The translations under genes and the position numbers were made by a program. DNA of 64,000 nt, taken from assembly GCF_900099975.1 (NCBI RefSeq), contig NZ_FNEI01000016.1:1-64000 (forward strand), given 5' to 3'. Source of the DNA: Arthrobacter cupressi. GTDB taxonomy: Bacteria > Actinomycetota > Actinomycetes > Actinomycetales > Micrococcaceae. How positions within the stretch are numbered: the first letter of the stretch is position 1; each line of letters opens with the position of its first letter. The notes beneath the pieces were generated by a model. The model saw nothing but the letters and a program-made list of their open reading frames with translations, made no database searches and was not told the origin of the DNA. Positions 35,563-43,110 of this stretch are shown piece after piece.

Positions 35563-35829
35563 ATGCCAGGGAAAAAGACCCCGAGCCTGAAAGACCCAGA
35601 GCTCTACGAGGAGCTGCGCGACGAGGGCGCCTCAAAGGAGAAGGCAGCCCGCATCTCGAACGCCGCCGCCAAAGAAGGCCGGAAAAAGGTAGGCAGCCGC
35701 GGCGGCAACGCCACCGACTATGAGGACCGCACTGTCCCGGAGCTGAAGGCCCGGGCCAAGGAACTGGGCCTGAAGGGCTACTCCTCCAAGACCAAAGCCC
35801 AACTCATCGACGCAATTCGCAACCATTAG
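35563..35829 (+). CDS. Small basic protein with Rho-N/SAP-like C-terminal motif
   Basis: An 88-aa highly charged protein. The C-terminal half ([20 protein letters not shown] plus [12 protein letters not shown]) is a helix-extended-helix motif of the Rho N-terminal/SAP type, suggesting nucleic-acid binding. The N-terminal half ([28 protein letters not shown]) resembles plant- and bacterial-type stress proteins. Start ATG 35563 with GGAAGGAAC upstream. Neighbours are other small stress-type proteins. Confidence 0.7.
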   Translation: MPGKKTPSLKDPELYEELRDEGASKEKAARISNAAAKEGRKKVGSRGGNATDYEDRTVPELKARAKELGLKGYSSKTKAQLIDAIRNH

Positions 35830-35947
35830 CCGTACGCCCCTGAGCCACCAGCCAGGGCTAGCGGAACAGTCCCGGCCCGCGAAAGCCGCGGGCCGCCGTC
35901 GGACGGTCACAATCCGCCCGGCAAACCCCAAAGGAAGCGAGAACATC

Positions 35948-36214
35948 ATGGGATTCTTCGGATTCCTCCTGCTCGGCCTGATCGCCGGCGCGATCGCCAA
36001 ACTGCTCATTCCCGGAAGGCAGGGCGGCGGCTGGTTCATCACCTTGATCCTGGGCGTGCTCGGGGCAATACTGGGTGGCTGGATCGGCGGGCTCATCTTC
36101 AACTCCGGGCTGCAGGAGTTCTTCTCACTGCAGACCTGGCTGCTCGCGATCGGCGGCTCCGTGATCGTCCTATTGATCTACGGCCTGATCGTCGGGCGTA
36201 GAAGCCATGTCTGA
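35948..36214 (+). CDS. GlsB/YeaQ/YmgE-family stress membrane protein
   Basis: An 88-aa integral membrane protein of the transglycosylase-associated (GlsB) family: three hydrophobic segments, Gly-rich (GFFGFLLLGLIAGAIAKLL, then IPGRQGGGW and LGGWIGGLIF). Usually induced by general stress; molecular role unknown. AAGGAAGCGAGAAC precedes ATG 35948. It overlaps the next gene by 8 nt. Confidence 0.85.
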   Translation: MGFFGFLLLGLIAGAIAKLLIPGRQGGGWFITLILGVLGAILGGWIGGLIFNSGLQEFFSLQTWLLAIGGSVIVLLIYGLIVGRRSHV

Positions 36215-36461
36215 GGAAGCAACCACCGGAGACCGGCGGGATATCCCGCCGGAGGACGAGGAGCGGGGCCGCTACACCGAAGGCAACTACGGTGACGGCG
36301 GGGCGGTCGCAGCCGAAGACGGAGATGCCGCGCGGGATGAAAACGACTACACCGCTGCCGAGTACCCGGAGGACAGGGAAGAAAGCGCGCGGGAAAGCAA
36401 TCCCGGCAACGAGCCGGTGGGGGAGGACCCCGACCTCGCGCCCCGGGCTCCAGACGAATAA
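36207..36461 (+). CDS. Small acidic, intrinsically disordered protein
   Basis: An 84-aa protein dominated by Glu, Asp, Gly and Pro (PPEDEERGRYTEGNYGDGG, YPEDREESARESNPGNE), without hydrophobic core or known domain. The overlap with the glsB-like gene and the acidic, hydrophilin-like composition suggest a desiccation or osmotic stress protein translated with it. Reality as a gene is supported by the coupling and compact stop; function is inference. Confidence 0.6.
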   Translation: MSEEATTGDRRDIPPEDEERGRYTEGNYGDGGAVAAEDGDAARDENDYTAAEYPEDREESARESNPGNEPVGEDPDLAPRAPDE

Positions 36462-36500
36462 CCCGGGCGAAGGTACGAGTAAGGAGTACGGGTAGGATGG

Positions 36501-36863
36501 TCAGCGCTGCGGCGCCTGTCCCGGTCCTGCACCCTGCAGGCCGGGATGGTAGGCGGTGAACCCTTCACGCAGCCTGACCGTCTCCGGCCCCATGATTTCG
36601 ATGTCCTCCCACAGGACAAGGAATGATCCCCGGTGCCACCACTTCAGTATCTGGGCGATCGGCCACGGCCGGGTGACATCGTTGCGCTCATAGCCCATGA
36701 ATGACCCGGCGGAATGCGGGCTGACGATCAGCCCTTGGAGGCGCGCCCCGGCCAGCAACTGTCCGGGCGGTTGGTCCAGTACGAAGCGGGCGTCCGCCAC
36801 GCGGCCCAGGAGATCCCCCTCGGAGTTCAGCACACGTGAGCCGAGGACGTCAGTCAGGATCAT
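36501..36863 (-). CDS. PRC-barrel-like protein 2 of the Nramp operon
   Basis: A 120-aa protein starting MILTDVLGSRVLNSEGDLLG, a PRC-barrel beta pattern (VADARFVLDQPPG, ARLQGLIVSPHSAGSFMGY), followed by a C-terminal segment (WWHRGSFLVLWEDIEIMG). PRC barrels sense or gate, for example in RimM or MgtE-linked proteins. It overlaps the upstream PRC-like gene by 14 nt, so is translated from the same mRNA. No clear terminator after it. Confidence 0.65.
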   Translation of the reverse strand: MILTDVLGSRVLNSEGDLLGRVADARFVLDQPPGQLLAGARLQGLIVSPHSAGSFMGYERNDVTRPWPIAQILKWWHRGSFLVLWEDIEIMGPETVRLREGFTAYHPGLQGAGPGQAPQR

Positions 36864-37269
36864 GCTTCCCCCCAGGTATCCGCCGGATGATCTTGTCCCG
36901 GACCCAGCGCTCCACCCAACTCGCGGAAAGGCTTTCACTGCGCACGCCCAGCCGGACGGTGACATCGACCGCGGACACGTCGTGCCACGGCAGGCGGATG
37001 AGACGGCTCGACGGCGGCCGCCCGCCGAAAATCCGCGTGCCAAGGACCGGTCCCGTCAGGAGGGCCGAGATCACCGGCGCCCTGGCGCCGAGGGAAATCG
37101 GGAGATCCGCCTCGACGCCCTCCAGTTCGATGTCGTCGACGGTGGTGACGGGAAGTCCGTCGACGTCGATCACCTGCCGGTCCAGCAGATGGAGCTGGGC
37201 GTCGAGCACCGGGCCGCCAACTGAGGGCGGAGACTTCAATGAAGTGGGCGTATTCCGCGGTCTGTTCAT
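36850..37269 (-). CDS. PRC-barrel-like protein 1 of the Nramp operon
   Basis: A 139-aa protein with a PRC-barrel pattern (LDAQLHLLDRQVIDVDGLPV, VDDIELEG) and a second beta-rich part (WHDVSAVDVTVRLGVRSES, WVERWVRDKIIRRIPGG). In related Gram-positive gene sets such a protein is annotated as the N-terminal part of an MgtE-like magnesium regulator. Its ATG overlaps the transporter stop (ATGA), implying stoichiometric expression with the transporter. Function inferred as an intracellular regulatory subunit. Confidence 0.65.
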   Translation of the reverse strand: MNRPRNTPTSLKSPPSVGGPVLDAQLHLLDRQVIDVDGLPVTTVDDIELEGVEADLPISLGARAPVISALLTGPVLGTRIFGGRPPSSRLIRLPWHDVSAVDVTVRLGVRSESLSASWVERWVRDKIIRRIPGGKHDPD

Positions 37270-38495
37270 GCGCCGGCTCCGGTAATGATCAGGAGGGGAA
37301 TCGCGGCCAGGGAAGCTACAAGGATGATCACCAGGTAGACGTTGGCAGCCAGGTTGACGGCGCGGCTGTTGACGTGTTTGCCCATGTATTGCGGGTCGTT
37401 GGCAACGATGAGGATCGGTAGATAGGTGAGGGGCAGGGCCACGGCCGAGAAGACCACCGAATACTCGGTGATGAGAATTGGGTCCGCGCCCGTGGCCAGC
37501 ACCCCTATCGCCACCACCAGGCAGATGATCATCGACAGGTGGAAGCGGGCTGCACGTACGGGACGGCGGAACTTCCCCCACGACCAGCCGAAGAACTGGG
37601 CCAGCGTGTAGCCGCTGGACAGGGTGGTTTCGAGGGCGGCGCCGAAGGTCGCGGCCAGGATGCCGATCAGCGCGAGAGCCAGGGCGAGTTTTCCGCCTGC
37701 CTCAGCCACCGGCAGGACGATCTGCGACAACGACGTCACCTCGATGCCCGCCGGCAGCAGGACGACGGCGGCGCACCCGGCGATGGCCACGGAGAGGAGG
37801 CCGCCAAGGGGGAACCCGGCCAGCACATTGATGCGCGACTGGACCAGGTCCTTGACCTTCCACCCTTCCTCGACGGCGCCGGAGGAGAAGAAGAACACTT
37901 CGTACGGCGTCATGGCTGCGCCGAACAAGGCGATCGCGTAGAACCAGTACACCGCAGCGCTCTCGGTCTGGGGGACGGCGGGGGCCATGGCTTGTCCGGC
38001 AAGCTGGCCCCAGTCCGGCTGCAGCAGGAACAGCGCCACGCCGAACACCACCAAGCAGAGTCCCAGCAGGCCGGCAACGTTCTCCATGATCTTGAAGCGC
38101 ACCCGCCAGATCACCAGCCACACCGCGAAGGCCCCCACGGGAATCCAAAGCAGGTGGTGGATGCTCGTGACCAGTTGCAGCGCCAGGGCGATGCCGCCGA
38201 TTTCGGCCGTGACAGTCATCAGGTTGATGAAAAAGGAAGCGCCGAGGTTGGCCAGCCCGGCGCGTGGCCCGAGCCGCTCGCGGATAACCTCGAAGGTTGC
38301 CCTCCCCGATACGGCCGCCACCCTGCCGGACATGTTCGCGAATAGGCAGATGCCCACCACGCCAACGCCCACCACCCAGATGAGCGACAGGCCAAAACGG
38401 GAGCCGACGACGGCGTTGGTCACCAGATCGCCGATATCGACGAACCCGCCGATCGCCGTCAGGATCCCGAGGGCGACGCCCAGGAGCCGTTTCAC
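37266..38495 (-). CDS. Nramp-family divalent metal transporter with atypical metal motifs
   Basis: A 409-aa protein with about eleven membrane helices of the LeuT-fold Nramp type. The hallmark DPGN of helix 1 reads DIGD (GGFVDIGDLVTN) and the helix-6 MPH reads TPYE (GAAMTPYEVFFF), so the metal-coordinating methionine of Mn/Fe transporters is replaced. Methionine-lacking Nramp relatives (NRMT) can carry Mg2+, which fits the MgtE-like PRC partners. GTG 38495 overlaps the lipoprotein stop (GTGA). Substrate remains inference. Confidence 0.8.
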   Translation of the reverse strand: MKRLLGVALGILTAIGGFVDIGDLVTNAVVGSRFGLSLIWVVGVGVVGICLFANMSGRVAAVSGRATFEVIRERLGPRAGLANLGASFFINLMTVTAEIGGIALALQLVTSIHHLLWIPVGAFAVWLVIWRVRFKIMENVAGLLGLCLVVFGVALFLLQPDWGQLAGQAMAPAVPQTESAAVYWFYAIALFGAAMTPYEVFFFSSGAVEEGWKVKDLVQSRINVLAGFPLGGLLSVAIAGCAAVVLLPAGIEVTSLSQIVLPVAEAGGKLALALALIGILAATFGAALETTLSSGYTLAQFFGWSWGKFRRPVRAARFHLSMIICLVVAIGVLATGADPILITEYSVVFSAVALPLTYLPILIVANDPQYMGKHVNSRAVNLAANVYLVIILVASLAAIPLLIITGAGA

Positions 38496-38992
38496 CGGCC
38501 CGTCCCGAGGCGTTGCCGGAGCGTTTCAAGCTCTTTTGCGGAGGCGGCCAACGCCGCGCGGGCATTGGCCAGGGAAGGCGGGTTGTCGGGGCCGGCGGAC
38601 GTGTCCTTCGACGCCAACGTCTGGCGGGCAAGGCTGAGTGCGCCCTGCGCGCGCTCCAGTGCTGCGTCCACTTCGCGGTGCAAAGCCCGTTCATCGGTGG
38701 TGGCGGGCACGTTGTCGAGGAATTCTTTCCGGACCGTGTCTAGTTCTTCGGCCATGTCCTCCAGGCCAGTCTCGACGACCGGGGTTCCTGCGCGTTCCTT
38801 CGCCAGGAGGTCGAGCGAGAGGACGCCGGTGCCTACCGCGGAGGCGCCCTGGTTGACCGCGGACGCTGCGGCCTGGTCCACCGGCGCCGAGCAGGCAATC
38901 ACGGACTGGCTCAAGGCGCAGAGCAGGACGGCCGCGGACACGAAGCGTCCGAGCGGCCGTCCTGGCATTTGGTGGGGTTCAGTGCTGCTCAC
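38492..38992 (-). CDS. Putative lipoprotein, first gene of the Nramp operon
   Basis: A 166-aa exported protein: signal segment (GRFVSAAVLLCALSQSVIACS) with a lipobox-like VIAC, then a helical, Ala/Glu/Leu-rich mature part (VDAALERAQGALSLARQTLA; ARAALAASAKELETLRQRL) probably coiled coil. Start GTG 38992 with GAGG 8 nt upstream; ATG 38968 is an alternative. Coupled to the transporter through a GTGA overlap; may be its extracytoplasmic partner. No family recognised. Confidence 0.65.
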   Translation of the reverse strand: MSSTEPHQMPGRPLGRFVSAAVLLCALSQSVIACSAPVDQAAASAVNQGASAVGTGVLSLDLLAKERAGTPVVETGLEDMAEELDTVRKEFLDNVPATTDERALHREVDAALERAQGALSLARQTLASKDTSAGPDNPPSLANARAALAASAKELETLRQRLGTGR

Positions 38993-39029
38993 GAACGATC
39001 CTCAGCGTCGCGGGAGCGGGTCGTCCCGG

Positions 39030-39239
39030 TCAGGGGGAGGGTTGCGGCAGTTCGCACCCCATCCGGGGATTCACGCCCAGGTAGTTCAGGGGGCCGGTAA
39101 CTATCACCACCGCGATGGTCGCGGCCTGTGAACAGCGTTCCGGCGGTTCCCGGAAGTAACCACGCTGGGCTGCCGCGACAACCCCCAGGACCAGCCACAG
39201 AATGACCAGGATCCCGAGGGCGCCGCGGAACATGCGCAC
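39030..39239 (-). CDS. Small conserved membrane protein
   Basis: A 69-aa protein with an N-terminal membrane helix (ALGILVILWLVLGVVAAAQ), an R-G-Y-F motif, a second hydrophobic stretch (AATIAVVIVTGPLNYLGV) and a Cys-containing tail (NPRMGCELPQPSP). The pattern recurs in actinobacterial small membrane proteins of unknown function. Start GTG 39239 with GAGG 6 nt upstream; ATG 39233 possible. Downstream of the 54-aa membrane protein on the same strand. Confidence 0.65.
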   Translation of the reverse strand: MRMFRGALGILVILWLVLGVVAAAQRGYFREPPERCSQAATIAVVIVTGPLNYLGVNPRMGCELPQPSP

Positions 39240-39249
39240 GGGTGCCTCG

Positions 39250-39414
39250 CTACGGAACCCGGCTGCCCCTGGAACGGCCGAGGATCCAGCCCAGCAGGGC
39301 GAGGACCAGCAGGATCACGCCGACCCAGAGGAGGAAGCTGAGGGCCTGGTTGAACCCTCCGACAAGCAGCAGAACGATCGCGATGATGCCCGCGATAACC
39401 AACAAAGTATTCAT
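39250..39414 (-). CDS. Very small membrane protein (54 aa)
   Basis: Minus-strand ATG 39414 to TAG 39252-39250 encodes MNTLLVIAGIIAIVLLLVGG, a loop FNQALSFLL, then WVGVILLVLALLGWILGRSR: two membrane helices with a basic C-terminus. AAAGGAAC precedes the ATG. The composition and coupled position before the 69-aa membrane gene support a real gene of the hydrophobic stress-peptide type. Function unknown. Confidence 0.65.
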   Translation of the reverse strand: MNTLLVIAGIIAIVLLLVGGFNQALSFLLWVGVILLVLALLGWILGRSRGSRVP

Positions 39415-39477
39415 GACCGGTGTTCCTTTCGGATGGGGGATGGTCGGCTGCGTTCCCGATGCAACGGGATGCAGAAC

Positions 39478-39666
39478 CTAGTCCCGATCGAACGCATCCT
39501 TCGCGGCGTCCTTGACCTTCTCCCCGGCCTGCTTCACGTTCGCTTTCATCTGGTCGGCCTGGCCCTCGGCTTCGAGTTCTTCGTTGTCCGTGGCGTCTCC
39601 GGCCTTTTCCTTGACCTTGCCGGCTGCCTCTTCGGCGGCATTCCTGATCTTGTCATCCAGTCCCAT
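39478..39666 (-). CDS. CsbD-family stress response protein
   Basis: A 62-aa helical, charged protein of the CsbD family (MGLDDKIRNAAEEAAGKVKE, KAGDATDNEE). CsbD proteins are induced by general stress and are abundant and cytoplasmic; activity unknown. AGGAGT precedes ATG 39666. On the minus strand an upstream TATAAT (39726-39721) is a candidate -10 element. Confidence 0.85.
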   Translation of the reverse strand: MGLDDKIRNAAEEAAGKVKEKAGDATDNEELEAEGQADQMKANVKQAGEKVKDAAKDAFDRD

Positions 39667-39739
39667 GGGGTACTCCTATGGTCTCTTTGAACAGTCGGTG
39701 CTTTTTGCACCCAGTAGATATTATAAGCCTGCTTAGTAA

Positions 39740-39910
39740 TTATGGGGAAGGCTGCACGTGCGCTGCGGGCGATTCGCGGCGGGGCCGGGGCTTCGGCATC
39801 CGGAGGCTGCGCCAGGTAATCACGGCGAGCAGGAGGGCTGCTATAAGGATGGCGGCGGGCAGCCACTTTCGCTTGAGTCTTCGGGTTTTGAGAGATGGGC
39901 GTTGGCGCAT
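39740..39910 (-). CDS. Possible very small membrane protein (56 aa)
   Basis: Minus-strand ATG 39910 to TAA 39742-39740. Reads a very basic N-terminus (MRQRPSLKTRRLKRKWLP), one membrane helix (AAILIAALLLAVITW) and a basic Pro-rich tail. GGAG lies 6 nt upstream. Positive-inside topology and a good ribosome binding site support it, but there is no recognised family; the gap between csbD and the EamA gene would otherwise hold nothing. Confidence 0.45.
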   Translation of the reverse strand: MRQRPSLKTRRLKRKWLPAAILIAALLLAVITWRSLRMPKPRPRRESPAAHVQPSP

Positions 39911-40005
39911 ATGGTCTCCGAACCGAGGTTGGGTTCAGGGTACGCCGGGATGCCGGACGGCCGGAACGCCTGACGCCGGAGCCCGGGTTTGGAGGGAATC
40001 GCGGT

Positions 40006-40980
40006 TCAGCGGCGGGCCGCTGCCTCCGGGAGGTGGGTTCCGCCGTCGCCTGCTTGTTCTTCCCGTCGGCGCCCTGGGGCGGGGAGCGTCAGAACGAAGA
40101 GGCTCCCGGTGATGAGCGCGGCGCCCGTCCACGCCACCGGGGCAAGCCGCTCACCTACTACTACGACAGCCAGGATGGCGGCCACCACGATTTCGGAAAG
40201 CGTCAGCGTGGTGGCGGTGCTGGCCGTGACACGTGCCAGGCCCCAGCCAAACAGTACGTAGCCAATGAACATCGGCACCGCCGCCATGTAGGCGCCAACC
40301 GCCAGGTTTTGCCAGGAAGCCACCAGCGGAGCACCCGTCACCGCCAGCACAGGCATCAGGAGCATGCCTCCCGCACCGAAGACCGCACCCATGGCCGCCG
40401 CCGAAGGGATTCCCGTGGTGATCAGGCGGTGGGCGGCCCAGGAATAGGCCGCATAGCTGAGCCCCGCGAGCAACCCCAAGCAGATGCCGAGGCCGGGCGT
40501 CCAGCCCGGGCTCTCCATCCCGGGTGCGGCGTGGGCTGGTCCGGCCAGGCACAAGAGCAGCGCTCCGCCCAGGCCGAGAGCCGCACCGAACGCCCAGCGG
40601 ACGGTGAACGGCCGCTTGTCCGCGATGCGTTCGATGACGGCTGATGCGAGGGGAGCGGAACCCAGCGAAACCACGGTCCCGATCGCCACCCCGGCCAGCC
40701 GCATGGAGGAATAGAAGGCCAGTGGGTACACGGCGACGGCGACGGCGCCAAGGGCCAGGACGGGCCGGCCTCGGGTGAGTGCTGAACGGAAGGCGGCGAT
40801 AGGCCGGGCGGCGATCCCTGCCTGAAGCAAGCCGCCGATACCCATCGCGGCCGCGCCGATGGCAAGCGAACCCACCTCGGGGGCGAAGCTTGCAGCCGTT
40901 CCGGTGGTGCCCCACAGGACGGACGCAAGGAGGATTGCGAGGGCGCCCCATCCCGGGCCGGCGAAACCCGGGGTCCTCAC
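40006..40980 (-). CDS. EamA/DMT-superfamily transporter
   Basis: A 324-aa inner-membrane transporter with ten hydrophobic helices in two EamA repeats (WGALAILLASVLWGTTGTAA; GICLGLLAGLSYAAYSWAAH). The family exports metabolites such as amino acids or drugs. Start GTG 40980 overlaps the TetR stop (GTGA). Co-transcribed with its likely repressor and preceded by a strong operator. C-terminal tail is basic and hydrophilic. Confidence 0.87.
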   Translation of the reverse strand: MRTPGFAGPGWGALAILLASVLWGTTGTAASFAPEVGSLAIGAAAMGIGGLLQAGIAARPIAAFRSALTRGRPVLALGAVAVAVYPLAFYSSMRLAGVAIGTVVSLGSAPLASAVIERIADKRPFTVRWAFGAALGLGGALLLCLAGPAHAAPGMESPGWTPGLGICLGLLAGLSYAAYSWAAHRLITTGIPSAAAMGAVFGAGGMLLMPVLAVTGAPLVASWQNLAVGAYMAAVPMFIGYVLFGWGLARVTASTATTLTLSEIVVAAILAVVVVGERLAPVAWTGAALITGSLFVLTLPAPGRRREEQAGDGGTHLPEAAARR

Positions 40981-41582
40981 GATGCGCCGATCAGGTCCGC
41001 AGCGAGCCGCCGTGCATCCCGGATGCATTGGTCATTGCCTTCGAGTCCGGCCCGGGCCATTGCCCCTTCCAGCAGGAACGCGAGGTGCCGCGCGAGCGGG
41101 GCTGCATTGGCGGCCTCCGGATGGAGCTCCGAGAGGTGCGCCGAAAGCAAGGCTTCAACCTCTTCCTTGTGGCGGCGGACCGTTTCCCGGCCGGGATCGC
41201 CTGCGGGCAGTTCGGCGGCGGCATTGAGCAGTCCGCAGCCGCGGAAGCCGCGGTCGTAAGCCAGGCCGGCATGGTCGGCGTAGGCATCGAACACGGCAAG
41301 GACCCGTTCCGTGGCGTTGCCGGCGCGCCCGAGCCGTGCGCGGTAGAGCGCCAGCCACTCCGCGTGCCGGGCCTCCAAATAGGCACCAACCAATTCGGCC
41401 TTCGAGGCGAAATTGTTGTAGAGGCTCTTCTTGGCGACCCCGGCCTCGGCCGTGATCGCGTCGATGCCGGTCCCGGCCAGGCCGTCGGCGTAGAAGCGCC
41501 GGGCGGCTGCCTGGAGCAGGGCTTCGCGCGCCCACCTGCGGGGCTGAGTGCCTGATGGCCGATCCTGACCTGCTGCCGTCAT
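40977..41582 (-). CDS. TetR-family repressor of the EamA exporter (LmrA/YxaF-like)
   Basis: A 201-aa TetR regulator: N-terminal HTH (LLQAAARRFYADGLAGTGID, AITAEAGVAKKSLYNNFASK) and C-terminal ligand domain (FRGCGLLNAAAELPAGDPGR) of the LmrA/YxaF type. It is upstream of and coupled to the EamA gene, and a perfect 34-bp palindrome lies 17 nt before its start. Autoregulation with derepression of the exporter is the natural reading. Confidence 0.87.
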   Translation of the reverse strand: MTAAGQDRPSGTQPRRWAREALLQAAARRFYADGLAGTGIDAITAEAGVAKKSLYNNFASKAELVGAYLEARHAEWLALYRARLGRAGNATERVLAVFDAYADHAGLAYDRGFRGCGLLNAAAELPAGDPGRETVRRHKEEVEALLSAHLSELHPEAANAAPLARHLAFLLEGAMARAGLEGNDQCIRDARRLAADLIGAS

Positions 41583-41598
41583 CGCTACGGATCCCTCC

Positions 41599-41632
41599 CA
41601 GTTGGTAGGTAGACCAGTCTACCTACCAACTG
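41599..41632. promoter_or_regulatory. 34-bp perfect palindromic operator of the TetR/EamA operon
   Basis: Arms 41599-41614 and 41617-41632 are exact inverted repeats around CA, with core TAGACCAGTCTA like the LmrA/YxaF boxes. It lies between the TetR start (41582) and the end of the convergent-side DUF1016 gene (stop 41650), so it could also act as a terminator hairpin for that gene. Confidence 0.8.
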
Positions 41633-41649
41633 ACGGCGGTGGCCAGGCC

Positions 41650-42714
41650 CTATTCGGCTCCCTGGCGGCGGAGCTCGGTTTCCAGCAGGCTGATGCTCGG
41701 CAGCGTGGAGGCGAATTCCTCGGGGAGGGAAGCAACGATTTCGGCCTCCCACTCCGCTACGCCGATCGGTTTGCTGAAGCCCCGCAGCGCGTACTCGGCC
41801 ACCACGTTGTTCTTCGTCCTGCACAACAAGAGGCCGATGGTCGGCTGGTCGTCCGGATGCCCCAGCAAGTCATCGACGGCGGACATGTACAGGTTGATCT
41901 GCCCCAGGTATTCGGGCTTGAACGCGGTGGCCTTGAGCTCGACGACGACGAAGGAGCGCAGCTTGAAGTTGTAGAAGAGCAGATCGGCATAGAACTCGTC
42001 GCCGTCGACGGTGAGGCGGACCTGGCGGCCCACGAACGCGAAACCGCGGCCCAGTTCCAGCAGGAACTTTTCGACGTGCACGATCAGCTGGTGCTCCAGG
42101 TCCCGTTCGTTCCGCTTTCCGGTCATCGCCACGAAGTCGAAGACATACGGGTCCTTGAAGGACTGCACCGCCAGGTCCGATCCCGGCGGGGGAAGGGTCT
42201 CCCTGAAGTTGGTGACCGCCTTGCCCGAACGCTTGTGGGCCTTGCTGTCGATCTGCAATGCCAGGACGCTGCGCGACCAGCCTTCCGTGAGGGCCTGTTC
42301 GGCGTACCAGAGGCGGCTCTCCCGTTGGTCCAGTTTGTCGATCAGGAGGACGTTGTGGCCCCACGGCAATGTTGCAACAGGCTGTTGCAAGATCGGGAAG
42401 TCAGGCCACGCCTGGGCGAAGGACTTCATGTAGCGCAGGTTGCGGGGGGAGAACCCCTTTGCCTCGGGGAACGCGGCGCGCACATCCGCCGAGAGCCGGG
42501 TGACGACCTTGCTGCCCCATCCTTCCGCGGATTCGCGCTGGGACAGTTCGTTGCCGATGTTCCAGTAGGCCAGCAGCATTTCCCGGTTGGCCGCGGAGAT
42601 GGCCCGCGACCGGCCGCCGTGGACCTGCCGCGACACCGAGGCGAGCAACTCCGGGTACCAGGCGGGCATGGCGGTCGCGGCGGGGGTGGCTTCGAAATGC
42701 GCTGTTTCAGTCAT
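41650..42714 (-). CDS. DUF1016/YhcG-family PDDEXK nuclease-like protein
   Basis: A 354-aa protein with an N-terminal helical DUF1016 domain (YPELLASVSRQVHGGRSRAI, LLAYWNIGNELSQ, SPRNLRYMKSFAQAWPDF) and a C-terminal nuclease domain with D-x(n)-E-x-K: FYADLLFYNFKLRSFVVVELK. Usually found near type I restriction or other defence genes; here it stands alone, so its role is open. Start ATG 42714 with AAGGAAC upstream. Stop lies 17 nt before the palindrome at 41599-41632. Confidence 0.85.
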   Translation of the reverse strand: MTETAHFEATPAATAMPAWYPELLASVSRQVHGGRSRAISAANREMLLAYWNIGNELSQRESAEGWGSKVVTRLSADVRAAFPEAKGFSPRNLRYMKSFAQAWPDFPILQQPVATLPWGHNVLLIDKLDQRESRLWYAEQALTEGWSRSVLALQIDSKAHKRSGKAVTNFRETLPPPGSDLAVQSFKDPYVFDFVAMTGKRNERDLEHQLIVHVEKFLLELGRGFAFVGRQVRLTVDGDEFYADLLFYNFKLRSFVVVELKATAFKPEYLGQINLYMSAVDDLLGHPDDQPTIGLLLCRTKNNVVAEYALRGFSKPIGVAEWEAEIVASLPEEFASTLPSISLLETELRRQGAE

Positions 42715-42799
42715 GCAGGCGGTTCCTTCCGGGAATCGGGTTCACCGGGAAAGCTAGCGCGCACCACTGACAATCACCGCCGTCGGATAAAGGCGGCGC

Positions 42800-42872
42800 T
42801 TCCCCTGGGCTCCCCGAGACTCCTGAGCCGATGCCATTCCCTCGGCGCCCCGAGACTCCTACGCTGATGTAC
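42800..42872. repeat. Imperfect 36-bp tandem repeat upstream of the DUF1918 gene
   Basis: Copy 1 (about 42800-42835) and copy 2 (about 42836-42871) share CCCCGAGACTCCT (42812-42824 and 42848-42860) and flanking TTCCC...GATG. Seen directly; spacing is exactly 36 bp. It lies in the divergent 171-nt gap and may duplicate a promoter or binding site. Confidence 0.6.
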
Positions 42873-42885
42873 GGAGGTGGTTGCC

Positions 42886-43077
42886 GTGGAGGCTTCGCAG
42901 GGAGACCGGATCATCATCCGGGGCAGGACCGTAGGATCACATGACCGTCACGGGGAGATTCTTGAGGTCAAAGGCGAGAACGGAGCGCCGCCGTATTTCG
43001 TGCGCTTTGACGACGGGCACGAAACGATGTTGTATCCCGGCGGTGATTTCGCCGTCGAACGCAAGACCGGCAGCTAA
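42886..43077 (+). CDS. DUF1918 small protein
   Basis: A 63-aa basic-to-neutral SH3-like beta protein: GDRIIIRGRTVG, RHGEILEVKG and YFVRFDDGHETMLYPGGDF are the DUF1918 signature. Start GTG 42886 has GGAGG 8 nt upstream; an in-frame GTG at 42877 overlaps that ribosome binding site. Family function unknown. Confidence 0.85.
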   Translation: MEASQGDRIIIRGRTVGSHDRHGEILEVKGENGAPPYFVRFDDGHETMLYPGGDFAVERKTGS

Positions 43078-43110
43078 TAGCTGCGCAGTCTCCGGGCGCA
43101 AAGGAGCGGG

